From Methylibium sp035476815 (lineage in GTDB: Bacteria; Pseudomonadota; Gammaproteobacteria; Burkholderiales; Burkholderiaceae_C), in NCBI GenBank assembly GCA_035476815.1, contig DATILD010000034.1, forward strand, positions 66,517-130,516: a stretch of DNA of 64,000 bases. Reading direction: 5' to 3'. The notes beneath the pieces were generated by a model that saw nothing but the letters and a program-made list of their open reading frames with translations, ran no database searches and had not been told where the DNA came from. The translations under genes were made by a program, and so were the position numbers. Shown here one piece after another: positions 8,597 to 16,996 of the stretch. The stretch's first letter is position 1, and each line of letters starts with the position of its first letter.

Positions 8597-9336
8597 CGGC
8601 CGTCGACCAAGCGCTGCGCAAGCCGCTCCGGCAAGCCGGCGGCGCGCACCTTGGCCGCGGCGGCTTCGTGGTCGTAGGGCACGCGGTGGAAGGTCAGCGT
8701 CGGACCCTCGCCGTCCAGCATCGCCCAGCAGGCCGCGGGGTTGCCGTCGCGCGGCTGGCCGACCGACCCCGGGATGGCGAGCCAGCGCCGGTGCGCCGGC
8801 ACCGGGATCGGCGCGCCCGGCTCCGGCGTGAACTCGCCGCTCTTGCCGGTGCCAGAAAGGTAGTAGAGCTGCGGCTCGTGCACGTGGCCAACGAACACAT
8901 GGCGTTGCGTCGCGGCCTGCAGGCAGCGCACCGCATCGGCGCGAGCCTGGACATAGGCCCAGCCGTCCGGTGCCCAGGTATTGGCATGGACGAACAACCG
9001 GTCCTCGCGCCGGGCCGTCAGGGGCAGCGTTTCGAGGAAGGCCAGTTGCGCGGCATCGAGCTGCCGGCGCGTCCAGGTCACGCCTGCGCGTGCCTCGTCG
9101 ACCATGCTCGGTCGCGGCCCGACCACGGCCGACAGATCGTGATTGCCCTGGACCACCACCGCACCTGCGGCCGCATAGGCACGCACGCAGTCGACGACCC
9201 AGCCCGGCTCGGCGCCGTAGCCGACCAGGTCGCCCAGGAAGGCGTAGTCGGTCGCGCCGCACGCCCGTGCGTGGGCCAGGCAGGCCTCCAGCGCCTCGCG
9301 GTTGGCGTGCAGGTCGGCGAGCAGCGCGAGTCGCAT
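8593..9336 (-). CDS. Calcineurin-like metallophosphoesterase
   Basis: 247 residues, single domain. The dimetal phosphoesterase signature is complete and in order: ADLHAN at the N-terminus, GDLVGYGAEP, GNHD, then VHANTW and GHVHEP. It belongs to the YfcE/DUF2436-like cytosolic branch without a signal peptide. It is translationally coupled to the downstream Ser/Thr kinase-USP gene, so it could act against that kinase's products. This functional link is an inference from overlap alone; nucleotide or protein phosphatase activity cannot be separated from the sequence. Confidence 0.88.
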   Translation of the reverse strand: MRLALLADLHANREALEACLAHARACGATDYAFLGDLVGYGAEPGWVVDCVRAYAAAGAVVVQGNHDLSAVVGPRPSMVDEARAGVTWTRRQLDAAQLAFLETLPLTARREDRLFVHANTWAPDGWAYVQARADAVRCLQAATQRHVFVGHVHEPQLYYLSGTGKSGEFTPEPGAPIPVPAHRRWLAIPGSVGQPRDGNPAACWAMLDGEGPTLTFHRVPYDHEAAAAKVRAAGLPERLAQRLVDGR

Positions 9337-9355
9337 CGCGGGGCGCTGCTCGGCC

Positions 9356-10318
9356 TCAGCCGATGCGACCGAGCAGCAGGTACTCCATCAACGCCTTCTG
9401 CACATGCATCCGGTTCTCGGCCTCGTCCCAGACCACCGACTGCGGGCCGTCGATCACGTCGGCTGCGACCTCCTCGCCGCGGTGCGCCGGCAGGCAGTGC
9501 ATGAAGAGCGCGTCCTTGCGCGCCACCGCCATCATCTCGGCGTCGACGCACCAGTCGGCGAAGGCGGCGATGCGGGCCTCGTTCTCGGCCTCGTAGCCCA
9601 TGCTGGTCCAGACGTCGGTGGTCACCAGGTGGGCGCCGCGGCAGGCGTCCATCGGGTCCTTGAAGACCTTGTAGCAACCCGCGTCGCGGATGCCGGCCAC
9701 GGCCGGGTCCACCTCGTAGCCGCCGGGCGTGCTGACATGGACCGTGAAGCCCAGGATCTCGGCCGCCTGCAGCCAGGTGTTGGCCATGTTGTTGCCGTCG
9801 CCGACCCAGGCGACGACCTTGCCGCGCAGGCACTCGAGCGGGTCGGCGCTGCCGACCCCTGCGCCCCGGTGCTCGATGTAGGTGAAGAGGTCGGCCAGGA
9901 TCTGGCAGGGGTGGTACTCGTTGGTCAGGCCGTTGATCACCGGCACCCGCGAGTGCGCGGCGAAGCGCTCGATCTTGGGCTGTTCGAAGGTGCGGATCAT
10001 CACCATGTCGACCATGCGGCTGATGACGCGCGCGCTGTCCTCGATCGGCTCGGCGCGGCCGAGCTGGCTGTCGCCGGTGGTCAGGTGCACGACCGAGCCG
10101 CCCATCTGGTACATGCCGGCCTCGAAGCTGACACGGGTGCGCGTCGAGGCCTTCTCGAAGATCATCGCCAGCGTGCGGTCGGTCAGCGGCTGGTAGCGCT
10201 CGTAGTTCTTGAAGCGCTTCTTGATGATCGCCGCGCGCCCGAACAGGTAGGCGTACTCCTCCGCGCGGAAGTCCTTGAACTGCAGGTAGTGGCGGATCAG
10301 GCTGGCGCCGGGCTTCAT
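9356..10318 (-). CDS. argF: Ornithine carbamoyltransferase
   Basis: Makes citrulline from ornithine and carbamoyl phosphate. 320 residues. The carbamoyl phosphate site STRTR is in FEKASTRTRVSFE, followed by HPCQILAD, the ornithine-binding region around SMGYEAE, and HCLPAHRGEEV near the C-terminus. The ATG overlaps the argD stop (ATGA), so both are made from one message. A small gap of 19 bases follows before the phosphoesterase gene. Confidence 0.97.
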   Translation of the reverse strand: MKPGASLIRHYLQFKDFRAEEYAYLFGRAAIIKKRFKNYERYQPLTDRTLAMIFEKASTRTRVSFEAGMYQMGGSVVHLTTGDSQLGRAEPIEDSARVISRMVDMVMIRTFEQPKIERFAAHSRVPVINGLTNEYHPCQILADLFTYIEHRGAGVGSADPLECLRGKVVAWVGDGNNMANTWLQAAEILGFTVHVSTPGGYEVDPAVAGIRDAGCYKVFKDPMDACRGAHLVTTDVWTSMGYEAENEARIAAFADWCVDAEMMAVARKDALFMHCLPAHRGEEVAADVIDGPQSVVWDEAENRMHVQKALMEYLLLGRIG

Positions 10319-11535
10319 GCGGCCACACCCTCCGCGAGGAAGTCGCGCACCAGCGGCGCGAGGATCGCGACGATCTGCTCGGCCTCGGTGGCGCTCAGGA
10401 TCAGCGGCGGCACCAGCCGGATCACGCGGTCGGCCGTGACGCTGATCAGCAGGCCGGCGGCGGCGGCGCGGCCGAGCAGATCGCCGCAGGGGCGTGCGAG
10501 CTCGATGCCGATCATCAGCCCCTGGCCGCGGATCTCGCGCACGCCGGGGTGCGCGCCGAGCTCGCGCTGCAGCGCCGCCTTCAGCGCCGCGCCGACGGCG
10601 GCGGCGTTCTCCATCAGCCCGTCCTCCTGCATGATGCGCAGCGTCTCGACGCCGGCGCGCATCGCCAGCGGGTTGCCGCCGAAGGTCGTGCCGTGGTTGC
10701 CGGGGCCGAAGATCGTCGCCGCGCGCGGCCCGCAGACCACCGCACCGACCGGCACGCCCGAGCCCAGGCCCTTGGCCAGCGGCATCACGTCCGGCTGGAT
10801 GCCGGCCCACTGGTGCGCGAACCACCGGCCGGTGCGGCCGATGCCGCATTGCACCTCGTCGAGCATCAGCAGCCAGTCGTTCTCGTCGCACAGCCGGCGC
10901 ACCGCCTGCAGGTACTCGACGGTGGCCGGGTTCACGCCGCCCTCGCCCTGGATCACCTCGAGGAACACCGCGGTGACGTTGGGCCGGGTGTTGGCGACCT
11001 CCTCGATCGCGGCGATGTCGTTCAGCGGCACCCGCACGAAGCCCTCGACCAGCGGCCCGAAGCCGGCCTGCACCTTGGCGTTGCCGGTGGCCGACAGCGT
11101 GGCGATCGAGCGGCCGTGGAAAGCCTTCTCGTAGACGATGACCTCGGGTCGTTCGATGCCCTTGTCGTGGCCGAACTTGCGCGCCAGCTTCAGCGCCGCC
11201 TCGTTGGCCTCGAGCCCGGAGTTGCAGAAGAACACGCTGCTCAGGCCCGACACCTCGCACAGCGCGGCGGCCAGCGCCTCCTGCAGCGGCATCTGGTAGT
11301 AGTTCGAGCAGTGGATCAGCTTGCCGATCTGTTCCTGCAGCGCCGGTACCAGCTTCGGGTGGGCGTGGCCGAGCGTGTTGACGGCGATGCCGCCGAGCGC
11401 GTCGAGGTACTCGCGGCCGTCGGTGTCCCAGACGCGGCAGCCGCGGCCGTGCGACAGCGCGAACGGCAGCCGGCCGTAGGTGTTCATCACATGGGAGGCC
11501 GTCGTGGGGGCGATCGGGGCTTCGGGCGCGTTCAT
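10315..11535 (-). CDS. argD: Acetylornithine aminotransferase
   Basis: PLP aminotransferase of the arginine pathway that converts N-acetylglutamate semialdehyde to N-acetylornithine; it may also serve lysine synthesis. 406 residues from ATG (MNAPEAP). This start is preferred over an upstream in-frame TTG because GGAG lies 6 bases upstream. Class III motifs: SGLEANEAALKLAR, the LMLDEVQCGIGRTG block, and the PLP lysine in PLAKGLGSGVPVGA. It overlaps argF by 4 bases, giving an argD-argF operon. Confidence 0.96.
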   Translation of the reverse strand: MNAPEAPIAPTTASHVMNTYGRLPFALSHGRGCRVWDTDGREYLDALGGIAVNTLGHAHPKLVPALQEQIGKLIHCSNYYQMPLQEALAAALCEVSGLSSVFFCNSGLEANEAALKLARKFGHDKGIERPEVIVYEKAFHGRSIATLSATGNAKVQAGFGPLVEGFVRVPLNDIAAIEEVANTRPNVTAVFLEVIQGEGGVNPATVEYLQAVRRLCDENDWLLMLDEVQCGIGRTGRWFAHQWAGIQPDVMPLAKGLGSGVPVGAVVCGPRAATIFGPGNHGTTFGGNPLAMRAGVETLRIMQEDGLMENAAAVGAALKAALQRELGAHPGVREIRGQGLMIGIELARPCGDLLGRAAAAGLLISVTADRVIRLVPPLILSATEAEQIVAILAPLVRDFLAEGVAA

Positions 11536-11711
11536 CCTGACTCCCGGCGCCAAAGGCGCCGCCGAAAAGCGCTCATTGTAGGGAGGCCATGCGGCACGCC
11601 TTCGACGTCGCCCTCGGACGGCGCCCTCGCACGCCCATGCCGAAAGCCGCTGTTGCGGTGCAGCACAATCCGGGTCTGGCGCTGTCCTTGCTATGCGGTC
11701 ACAAGCCGCCG

Positions 11712-12068
11712 ATGCCCGTTTCTCTCGTGCCCCACTTCCAATCGAACAAACGCGAAGTCTTCATCCAGGGCCTGACCCTGGAGGGCAAGACCTTCCGGCC
11801 CAGTGACTGGGCCGAGCGACTGGCCGGCGCCATGTCCAGCTTCCGCCCGGGCGGCGCCGCGATGGGGCGCGCCGCGCACATCGGCTATTCGCCCTACTGC
11901 GTGCCCCAGGTGGTCGGCGGCATCAAGTGCGTGGTCGTCAACGAGGCGCTGCGCGAGCTCGAGCCGATGGCCTGGGACTTCGTGATGAACTTCGCCCGCG
12001 ACAACCAGCTCCAGGTCGCCGATGCCTGCCTGCTGCCGGACGCGCCGGCCGAGAAGCCCCGGCCCTGA
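11712..12068 (+). CDS. DUF3579 family protein
   Basis: 118 residues. The stretch REVFIQGLTLEGKTFRPSDW and the following WAERLAGAMSSFRP are diagnostic of DUF3579, a small betaproteobacterial family of unknown function. Start taken at ATG MPVSLVPHF; a longer in-frame start upstream has no family similarity. No signal peptide. It is divergent from argD and convergent with rpsT, from which it is separated by three tandem hairpins. Confidence 0.85.
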   Translation: MPVSLVPHFQSNKREVFIQGLTLEGKTFRPSDWAERLAGAMSSFRPGGAAMGRAAHIGYSPYCVPQVVGGIKCVVVNEALRELEPMAWDFVMNFARDNQLQVADACLLPDAPAEKPRP

Positions 12069-12080
12069 AGCCGACCCGCC

Positions 12081-12200
12081 AATGACAAAGGGCTCCTCGC
12101 GGAGCCCTTGCTGCGTCACCAATGACACGCGGCTCCTGACGGAGCCCTTGCTACATCACCAATGACAAAGGGCTCCTGACGGAGCCCTTGTCGTGTCACA
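12081..12200. terminator. Three tandem 40-bp hairpin repeats (triple terminator-like array)
   Basis: Exact 40-bp period: units start at 12081, 12121 and 12161, each beginning AATGACA. Units 1 and 3 fold as AAGGGCTCC / GGAGCCCTT (9-bp stem with a 4-base loop). In unit 2 the left arm is changed to GCGGCTCC, so the stem shrinks to about 6-7 bp. The array sits between convergent DUF3579 (+) and rpsT (-). Consistent with a bidirectional terminator that has been multiplied by tandem duplication. Confidence 0.7.
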
Positions 12201-12213
12201 CCCGGGACGCTCG

Positions 12214-12510
12214 TTACGCGGCGAGCGCCTTCACCTTGGCGGCCAGGCGGCTCTTGTGGCGAGCGGCCTTGTTCTTGTGGAAGAGGCCCTTGTCGGCGAT
12301 CGAGTCGATCACCTTCTGGGCGGTCTTGAACGTGTCGGCGGCGGCGGCCTTGTCGCCACCGGCGACGGCCTTCAGCACGCCCTTGATGGCGGTGCGGAAC
12401 TTGGAGCGCAGCGAGGTGTTCGCGGCGTTGAGGCGCACGTCCTGGCGGACGCGCTTGCGGCCCGACGCGATGCGGACGGTCTTCTTCTTGGCTTTGGAGG
12501 AGGTGGCCAT
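12214..12510 (-). CDS. rpsT: 30S ribosomal protein S20
   Basis: 98 residues, basic, with the standard S20 sequence order: an N-terminal lysine-rich part (MATSSKAKKKTVRIASGRKR), SLRSKFRTAIKGV, then KGLFHKNKAARHKSRLAAKV. It binds 16S rRNA in the small subunit. Slightly longer at the N-terminus than E. coli S20 (87 aa), as is common in betaproteobacteria. Monocistronic, with its own -10-like box 34 bases upstream and a triple hairpin downstream. Confidence 0.98.
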   Translation of the reverse strand: MATSSKAKKKTVRIASGRKRVRQDVRLNAANTSLRSKFRTAIKGVLKAVAGGDKAAAADTFKTAQKVIDSIADKGLFHKNKAARHKSRLAAKVKALAA

Positions 12511-12543
12511 GGAGGAGGGGTGTGTTCGGGTGTGAAGCGCGCG

Positions 12544-12549
12544 AGTATA
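12544..12549 (-). promoter_or_regulatory. Candidate rpsT -10 element (TATACT)
   Basis: On the minus strand TATACT lies 34 bases upstream of the rpsT ATG in an otherwise very GC-rich spacer. No good -35 hexamer is seen at 17 bp. Matching TATACT boxes on each strand suggest divergent rpsT and murJ promoters. Confidence 0.4.
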
Positions 12550-12604
12550 GCAGGGTCGGCCGACGCGGCCGGGCAGTCCGGCCGGGACGTTAGTAGCCAC
12601 TACC

Positions 12605-12610
12605 TATACT
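12605..12610 (+). promoter_or_regulatory. Candidate murJ -10 element (TATACT)
   Basis: TATACT 28 bases upstream of the murJ ATG on the plus strand. The -35 region (about 12582-12587) is GC-rich and does not resemble TTGACA. It is the only AT-rich hexamer in the spacer reading toward murJ. Confidence 0.4.
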
Positions 12611-12638
12611 GCGCGCACTCCGCACCGCCACCTCCTGC

Positions 12639-14204
12639 ATGAACCTGCTGCGCGCCGCCTCCGTCGTGTCCCTGCTGACGCTGGCGTCGCGCATCACCGG
12701 CCTGGTGCGCGAGCAGATGATCGCCGCGGCCTTCGGCGCCAGCGTGCTGACGGACGCCTTCAACGTCGCCTTCCGCATCCCGAACCTGCTGCGCCGGCTG
12801 TTCGCCGAGGGTGCGTTCTCGCAGGCCTTCGTGCCGCTGCTCGCCGAGAGCCGCACGCGCAACGGCGAGGCCGCCACGCGCAGCCTGATCGACGCGGTGG
12901 CGACGGTGCTGATCTGGGTGCTGCTGCTCGTGTCCATCCTCGGCGTGCTGGCGGCGCCGGCGCTGGTGTGGGTGATGGCCCAGGGTCTGCAGAAGACCGG
13001 CGGCTTCGACGTCGCGGTCGCGCTGACGCGCTACATGTTCCCCTATATCGGTTTCATGTCGATGGTCGCGCTGGCGGCGGGCATCCTCAACACCTGGAAG
13101 CGTTTCGCGGTGCCGGCGGCCACGCCGGTGCTGCTGAACCTGAGCTTCATCGCCGCGGCCTGGCTGCTGGTGCCGCGCTTTCGCGCCTGGGGCATCGAGC
13201 CGATCTACGCGCTGGCGGTCGGCGTGATGGTCGGCGGCGTGCTGCAGCTGGCCGTGCAGCTGCCGGCATTGGCGCGCATCGGCATGCTGCCGCGCATCGG
13301 CCTGGGGCCGGCGGCGTGGCGCGCGGCCTGGAACCACCCGGGCCTCGGCCGCGTGCTGAGGCAGATGGCACCGGCGGTGCTGGGCGTGTCGGTCGCGCAG
13401 GTGTCGCTGCTGATCAACACCCAGATCGCTTCGCAGCTCGGCGCCGGCGCGGTGTCCTGGCTGAGCTATGCCGATCGGCTGATGGAGTTCCCGACCGCGC
13501 TGCTCGGCGTGGCGCTGGGGGTGGTGCTGCTGCCGCAGCTGTCGTCCACCCAGGCCGAAGGCGACGCCGACCGTTATGCCCAGCTGCTCGATTGGGGCCT
13601 GCGGCTGGTCGTGCTGCTCGCGCTGCCCTGCGCCGTGGCGCTGCTGGTGTTCCCGCAGGCCCTGGTGGCGGTGCTCTACCACCGCGGCGCCTTCGGGGCG
13701 CACGACGTGGCGCAGACCGTGACCGCGTTGATGGGCTATGGCGCCGGGCTGATGGGGCTGATCGCGCTGAAGGTGCTGGCGCCCGGCTTCTACGCCAAGG
13801 GCGACATCCGCACGCCGGTGAAGATCGCGCTGGTCGTGCTGGTGCTGACGCAGGGGCTGAACCTGCTGTTCGTGCCGCTGTTCGGCCACGCCGGGCTGGC
13901 GCTGGCGATCGGCTGCGGTGCGCTGGTCAATGCCGGCTGGCTGCTGGCCGGCCTGCACCGCCGCGGCAGCTGGCGGCCCCAGCCGGGCTGGGCCGGCTTC
14001 GGCCTCAGGGTGCTGGTGGCCGCGGCCTTGATGGGCGTGCTGCTCGGCTGGGCGGCGCAGGCCTTCGACTGGGTCGCGCTCGGCGCGCGGGAGCTGCCGC
14101 GCGCCGGCCTGCTGGCGGCGGTGCTGGCGGGTGCCGCGCTGCTGTACTTCGCCGTGCTGGGCCTGCTCGGCCTGCGTCCGCGCGACGTCGCCCGGCGCGG
14201 CTGA
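12639..14204 (+). CDS. murJ: Lipid II flippase MurJ
   Basis: Inner-membrane MOP-superfamily protein that moves lipid II to the periplasmic side for peptidoglycan synthesis. 521 residues with about 14 hydrophobic segments. The family start MNLLRAASVVSLLTLASRITGLVRE, then DAFNVAFRIPNLLRRLFAEGAFSQAFVP, and RGAFGAHDV and APGFYAKGDIRTPVKIA further on, are all typical MurJ blocks. It is next to rpsT, a common arrangement in beta- and gammaproteobacteria. A SirB1-family gene follows 42 bp downstream. Confidence 0.96.
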   Translation: MNLLRAASVVSLLTLASRITGLVREQMIAAAFGASVLTDAFNVAFRIPNLLRRLFAEGAFSQAFVPLLAESRTRNGEAATRSLIDAVATVLIWVLLLVSILGVLAAPALVWVMAQGLQKTGGFDVAVALTRYMFPYIGFMSMVALAAGILNTWKRFAVPAATPVLLNLSFIAAAWLLVPRFRAWGIEPIYALAVGVMVGGVLQLAVQLPALARIGMLPRIGLGPAAWRAAWNHPGLGRVLRQMAPAVLGVSVAQVSLLINTQIASQLGAGAVSWLSYADRLMEFPTALLGVALGVVLLPQLSSTQAEGDADRYAQLLDWGLRLVVLLALPCAVALLVFPQALVAVLYHRGAFGAHDVAQTVTALMGYGAGLMGLIALKVLAPGFYAKGDIRTPVKIALVVLVLTQGLNLLFVPLFGHAGLALAIGCGALVNAGWLLAGLHRRGSWRPQPGWAGFGLRVLVAAALMGVLLGWAAQAFDWVALGARELPRAGLLAAVLAGAALLYFAVLGLLGLRPRDVARRG

Positions 14205-14246
14205 CGGCGCCTCTTGCCGCGCCGCCCGCAACGCCTAAACTGGGCC

Positions 14247-15116
14247 ATGCCCAAGCCCTACCCGACCGCGGTGCCGACCGCGATCGAGCACTTCGCCGCG
14301 CTGGTGGCCGACGATGCGAGCTTCCCGCTCACCGAGGCGGCGGTGTCGATCGCCCATGACGAGCACCCCCGACTCGACGTCCAGGCGGTGCTGGCCGAGA
14401 TCGACACGATGGGCCAGAAGCTGCGCGATCGCGTCCCCGCCGACGCGGTGCCGGTGCAGAAGCTGCGCTTCCTGAACCGCTACTTCTTCCAGGAGCTGGG
14501 CTTCGCGGGCAACGTCAACGACTACTACGCCAGCGCCAACAGCTACCTGCACGAGCTGCTGCGCACGCGCCGCGGCATCCCGATCTCGCTGGCGGTGCTC
14601 TACATCGAGCTGGCGCAGCAGATCGGCCTGACCGCGCGCGGTGTTGCCTTCCCGGCGCACTTCCTCGTCAAGGTGCGCATGCCCCAGGGCGAGGTGATCC
14701 TCGACCCCTTCACCGGCCACTCGCTGTCGCGCGACGAACTCGAGGAGCGCCTCGTGCCCTACAAGCGCCGCCAGGGGCTGCTGGGCGAGTTCGACATGCC
14801 GCTGGGCCTGTTCCTGCAGTCGGCCTCGCCGCGCGAGGTGGTGGCGCGGATGCTGCGCAACCTCAAGGAGGTCCACCGCGCGGCCGAGGACTGGGCCCAC
14901 CTGCTGGCGGTGCAGCAGCGCCTGGTGATCCTGCTGCCGCGCGACTGGGACGAGCGCCGCGACCGCGGCCTCGTGCATGCCGAGCTCGGTGCCTGGGACG
15001 CGGCCGCCGACGACCTCGACGCCTACCTCGACCACAGCCCGCAGGCGGCCGACCGGCGCGCGATCGCCGAGCGCGCCGCCGAGCTGCGGGCCCAGGGGCG
15101 GCCGCGGCTGCACTGA
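14247..15116 (+). CDS. SirB1 family transglutaminase-like/TPR protein
   Basis: 289 residues. N-terminal transglutaminase-like fold: NRYFFQELGFAGNVNDYY, RRGIPISLAVLYIELAQQIGL, GVAFPAHFLVK and the ILDPFTG segment, in the order seen in SirB1/YchA. The C-terminal part (about 185-285) carries tetratricopeptide-like repeats. The active-site Cys of true transglutaminases is not in the usual place (the position after GIPISL is Ala-Val), so enzymatic activity is doubtful. Function is unknown; the start is at ATG MPKPYPTA. A strong hairpin follows the stop. Confidence 0.85.
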   Translation: MPKPYPTAVPTAIEHFAALVADDASFPLTEAAVSIAHDEHPRLDVQAVLAEIDTMGQKLRDRVPADAVPVQKLRFLNRYFFQELGFAGNVNDYYASANSYLHELLRTRRGIPISLAVLYIELAQQIGLTARGVAFPAHFLVKVRMPQGEVILDPFTGHSLSRDELEERLVPYKRRQGLLGEFDMPLGLFLQSASPREVVARMLRNLKEVHRAAEDWAHLLAVQQRLVILLPRDWDERRDRGLVHAELGAWDAAADDLDAYLDHSPQAADRRAIAERAAELRAQGRPRLH

Positions 15117-15126
15117 ACGAGGACAT

Positions 15127-15150
15127 GGGGCCGTCCCGGCGGACGGCCCC
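15127..15150 (+). terminator. Hairpin after the SirB1-family gene
   Basis: Perfect 10-bp stem GGGGCCGTCC / GGACGGCCCC with loop CGGC, 10 bases after the stop codon. No T-run follows. Probably separates murJ-SirB1 transcription from the next operon. Confidence 0.55.
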
Positions 15151-15275
15151 GTGCCGAGTTCAGGCCTGGCCGCCTGCCAGCAGCCAGGCGCGGCCGGGCC
15201 GCCCGATAAACTCCCGCCCATCCCCGTCGGCCGCCCTGGCCGGCACCGGACGGCGGCGCTGGCCGCCCGACTCCC

Positions 15276-16340
15276 ATGAACCTGACCCCTGCACAGACCC
15301 AAGGCCTGGCCTGGCTCGCGATCGCCGCGCTGGCGCTGCTGGCGCTGTGGCTGCTCGGCCCGGTGCTGACGCCCTTCGTCGTCGCGCTGGTGCTCGGCTA
15401 CGCGCTGCACCCGGTGGTCGACCGGCTGGTCCGGCGCCGCTGGCCGCGTGCGCTGGCGGTCGGCGTGGTCGAGTTGCTGGCGCTGCTGACGGTGCTGGCG
15501 GTGGTGCTGCTGGTGCTGCCGATCCTGGTCAAGAACCTGCCGGCGCTGCGCGACCAGATCCCGGTGCTGCTGACCCGCCTGGACGCCTGGCTCAAGCCGC
15601 TGGCGGCGCAGTTCGGCTACGAGCTCTCGCTCGACATCGCGAGCGTGCGCGAGTTCGTGCTGACCCACCTGTCGGACAACACCGAGGGCTGGCTGAAGGC
15701 CGCGCTCGGCTCGCTGCGCATCGGCGGCAGCTTCGTGCTCGGGCTGATCGGCACCGCGGTGCTGCTGCCGGTGGTGCTGTTCTACGTGCTGATGGACTGG
15801 CCGCGCATCGTCGCGCGGGCGCAGGGCGTCGTGCCGCCGCGCTACCGCGCCGCCTTCGACGGCTTCATGGGCGAGTGCGACCACATGCTCGGCCAGTACC
15901 TGCACGGCCAGCTGATGGTGATGGGCATCCTGGCGGTGTTCTACAGCGCCGGGCTGGCGCTGTTCGGGCTCGACCTGGCGCTGCCGGTCGGCGTGTTCAC
16001 CGGGCTGGCGATCTTCATCCCCTACATCGGCTACGGCCTGGGCTGCGTGCTGGCGCTGCTGGCCGGGCTGCTGGAATTCGGCGGCTGGCAGGGGCTGATC
16101 ATGGTCGCGGTGGTCTACGGCATCGGCCAGCTGGTCGAGAGCTTCTGGCTCACGCCGCGGCTGGTCGGCGAGCGCATCGGCCTGCACCCGCTGGTGGTGA
16201 TCTTCGCGCTGCTCGCCTTCGGCCAGCTGTTCGGCTTCATCGGCGTGCTGATCGCGCTGCCGGTCAGCGCGGTCGGCGTGGTGGCGGTCGGGCGGCTGAA
16301 GGCGCTGTATCTCGGCAGCCCGCTCTACACCGGACGGTGA
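15276..16340 (+). CDS. AI-2E family (PerM-like) transporter
   Basis: 354-residue inner-membrane protein with about 8 hydrophobic segments: two or three at the N-terminus (residues 10-85), a hydrophilic part (90-145), then the family core. Family blocks include VLFYVLMDWPRI, QYLHGQLMVMGILAVFY, FIPYIGYGLG and ESFWLTPRLVGERIGLHPLVVIFALLAFGQLFGF, all diagnostic. Members export AI-2 or act as Na+/H+ or drug efflux proteins, so the substrate is open. Its stop TGA and the hda ATG share bases (TGATG). Placement directly before hda is frequent in proteobacteria. Confidence 0.9.
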   Translation: MNLTPAQTQGLAWLAIAALALLALWLLGPVLTPFVVALVLGYALHPVVDRLVRRRWPRALAVGVVELLALLTVLAVVLLVLPILVKNLPALRDQIPVLLTRLDAWLKPLAAQFGYELSLDIASVREFVLTHLSDNTEGWLKAALGSLRIGGSFVLGLIGTAVLLPVVLFYVLMDWPRIVARAQGVVPPRYRAAFDGFMGECDHMLGQYLHGQLMVMGILAVFYSAGLALFGLDLALPVGVFTGLAIFIPYIGYGLGCVLALLAGLLEFGGWQGLIMVAVVYGIGQLVESFWLTPRLVGERIGLHPLVVIFALLAFGQLFGFIGVLIALPVSAVGVVAVGRLKALYLGSPLYTGR

Positions 16341-16996
16341 TGCGCCAGATCCCCTTGCGCATCGGCCCCGGGCCGGCGCCGACCTTCGAGAACTACGCAC
16401 CGGGTGCCAACGCGGCGGCGTTGGCGGCGCTGCGGGCGCGGCCGCTGCCGTCCAGCCTCTACCTCTGGGGACCGGCGGGCGCCGGCAAGACCCACCTGCT
16501 GCGCGCGCTCGCCGCGGCGGCCGAGGGCCGCGTGCTGACCGGGCCGGTGGCCTGGGAGGAGGGCGCGGGTCTGGTGCTGCTCGACGGCTGCGAGGGCTAT
16601 GACGCGGCCCGCCAGCACGCCGCCTTCGCGCTCTATGTCGAGGCGGCGACGGCCGGCGTGCCGGTGGTCGCGGCCGGCCGGCTGCCGCCGGTGGACCTGC
16701 CGCTGCGCGAGGACCTGCGCACCCGCCTCGGCTCCGGCCCGGTGTTCGCGCTGCAGCCGCTCTCCGACGCCGACACCGCCGCGGTGCTGCGGCGCGAGGC
16801 CGCGCGCCGCGGCATCGCGCTGGCCGACGAGGTGCTCGCCTACCTGCTGACCCGCTATGCCCGCGACCTCGGCTCGCTGATGGGCCTGCTGGACGCGCTC
16901 GACGCGTTCTCGCTGGCCGAGAAGCGCGCCGTGACCGTTCCGCTGCTCAAGAAGATGCTGGCCGAACAGGCCGCCCACGACCTGCCCATTGCATGA
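16340..16996 (+). CDS. hda: DnaA regulatory inactivator Hda
   Basis: DnaA-like AAA+ protein that, with the sliding clamp, promotes hydrolysis of DnaA-bound ATP. 218 residues. Starts MRQIPLRIGP, which includes a QIPLRI clamp-binding-like segment as in Hda homologues. Walker A GPAGAGKTH, Walker B region LVLLDGCEG, sensor-like RYARDLGSLMGLLDALD near the C-terminus. It lacks the DNA-binding domain IV of DnaA. It overlaps neighbours on both sides (TGATG upstream, ATGA downstream), so it is embedded in one operon. Confidence 0.93.
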   Translation: MRQIPLRIGPGPAPTFENYAPGANAAALAALRARPLPSSLYLWGPAGAGKTHLLRALAAAAEGRVLTGPVAWEEGAGLVLLDGCEGYDAARQHAAFALYVEAATAGVPVVAAGRLPPVDLPLREDLRTRLGSGPVFALQPLSDADTAAVLRREAARRGIALADEVLAYLLTRYARDLGSLMGLLDALDAFSLAEKRAVTVPLLKKMLAEQAAHDLPIA

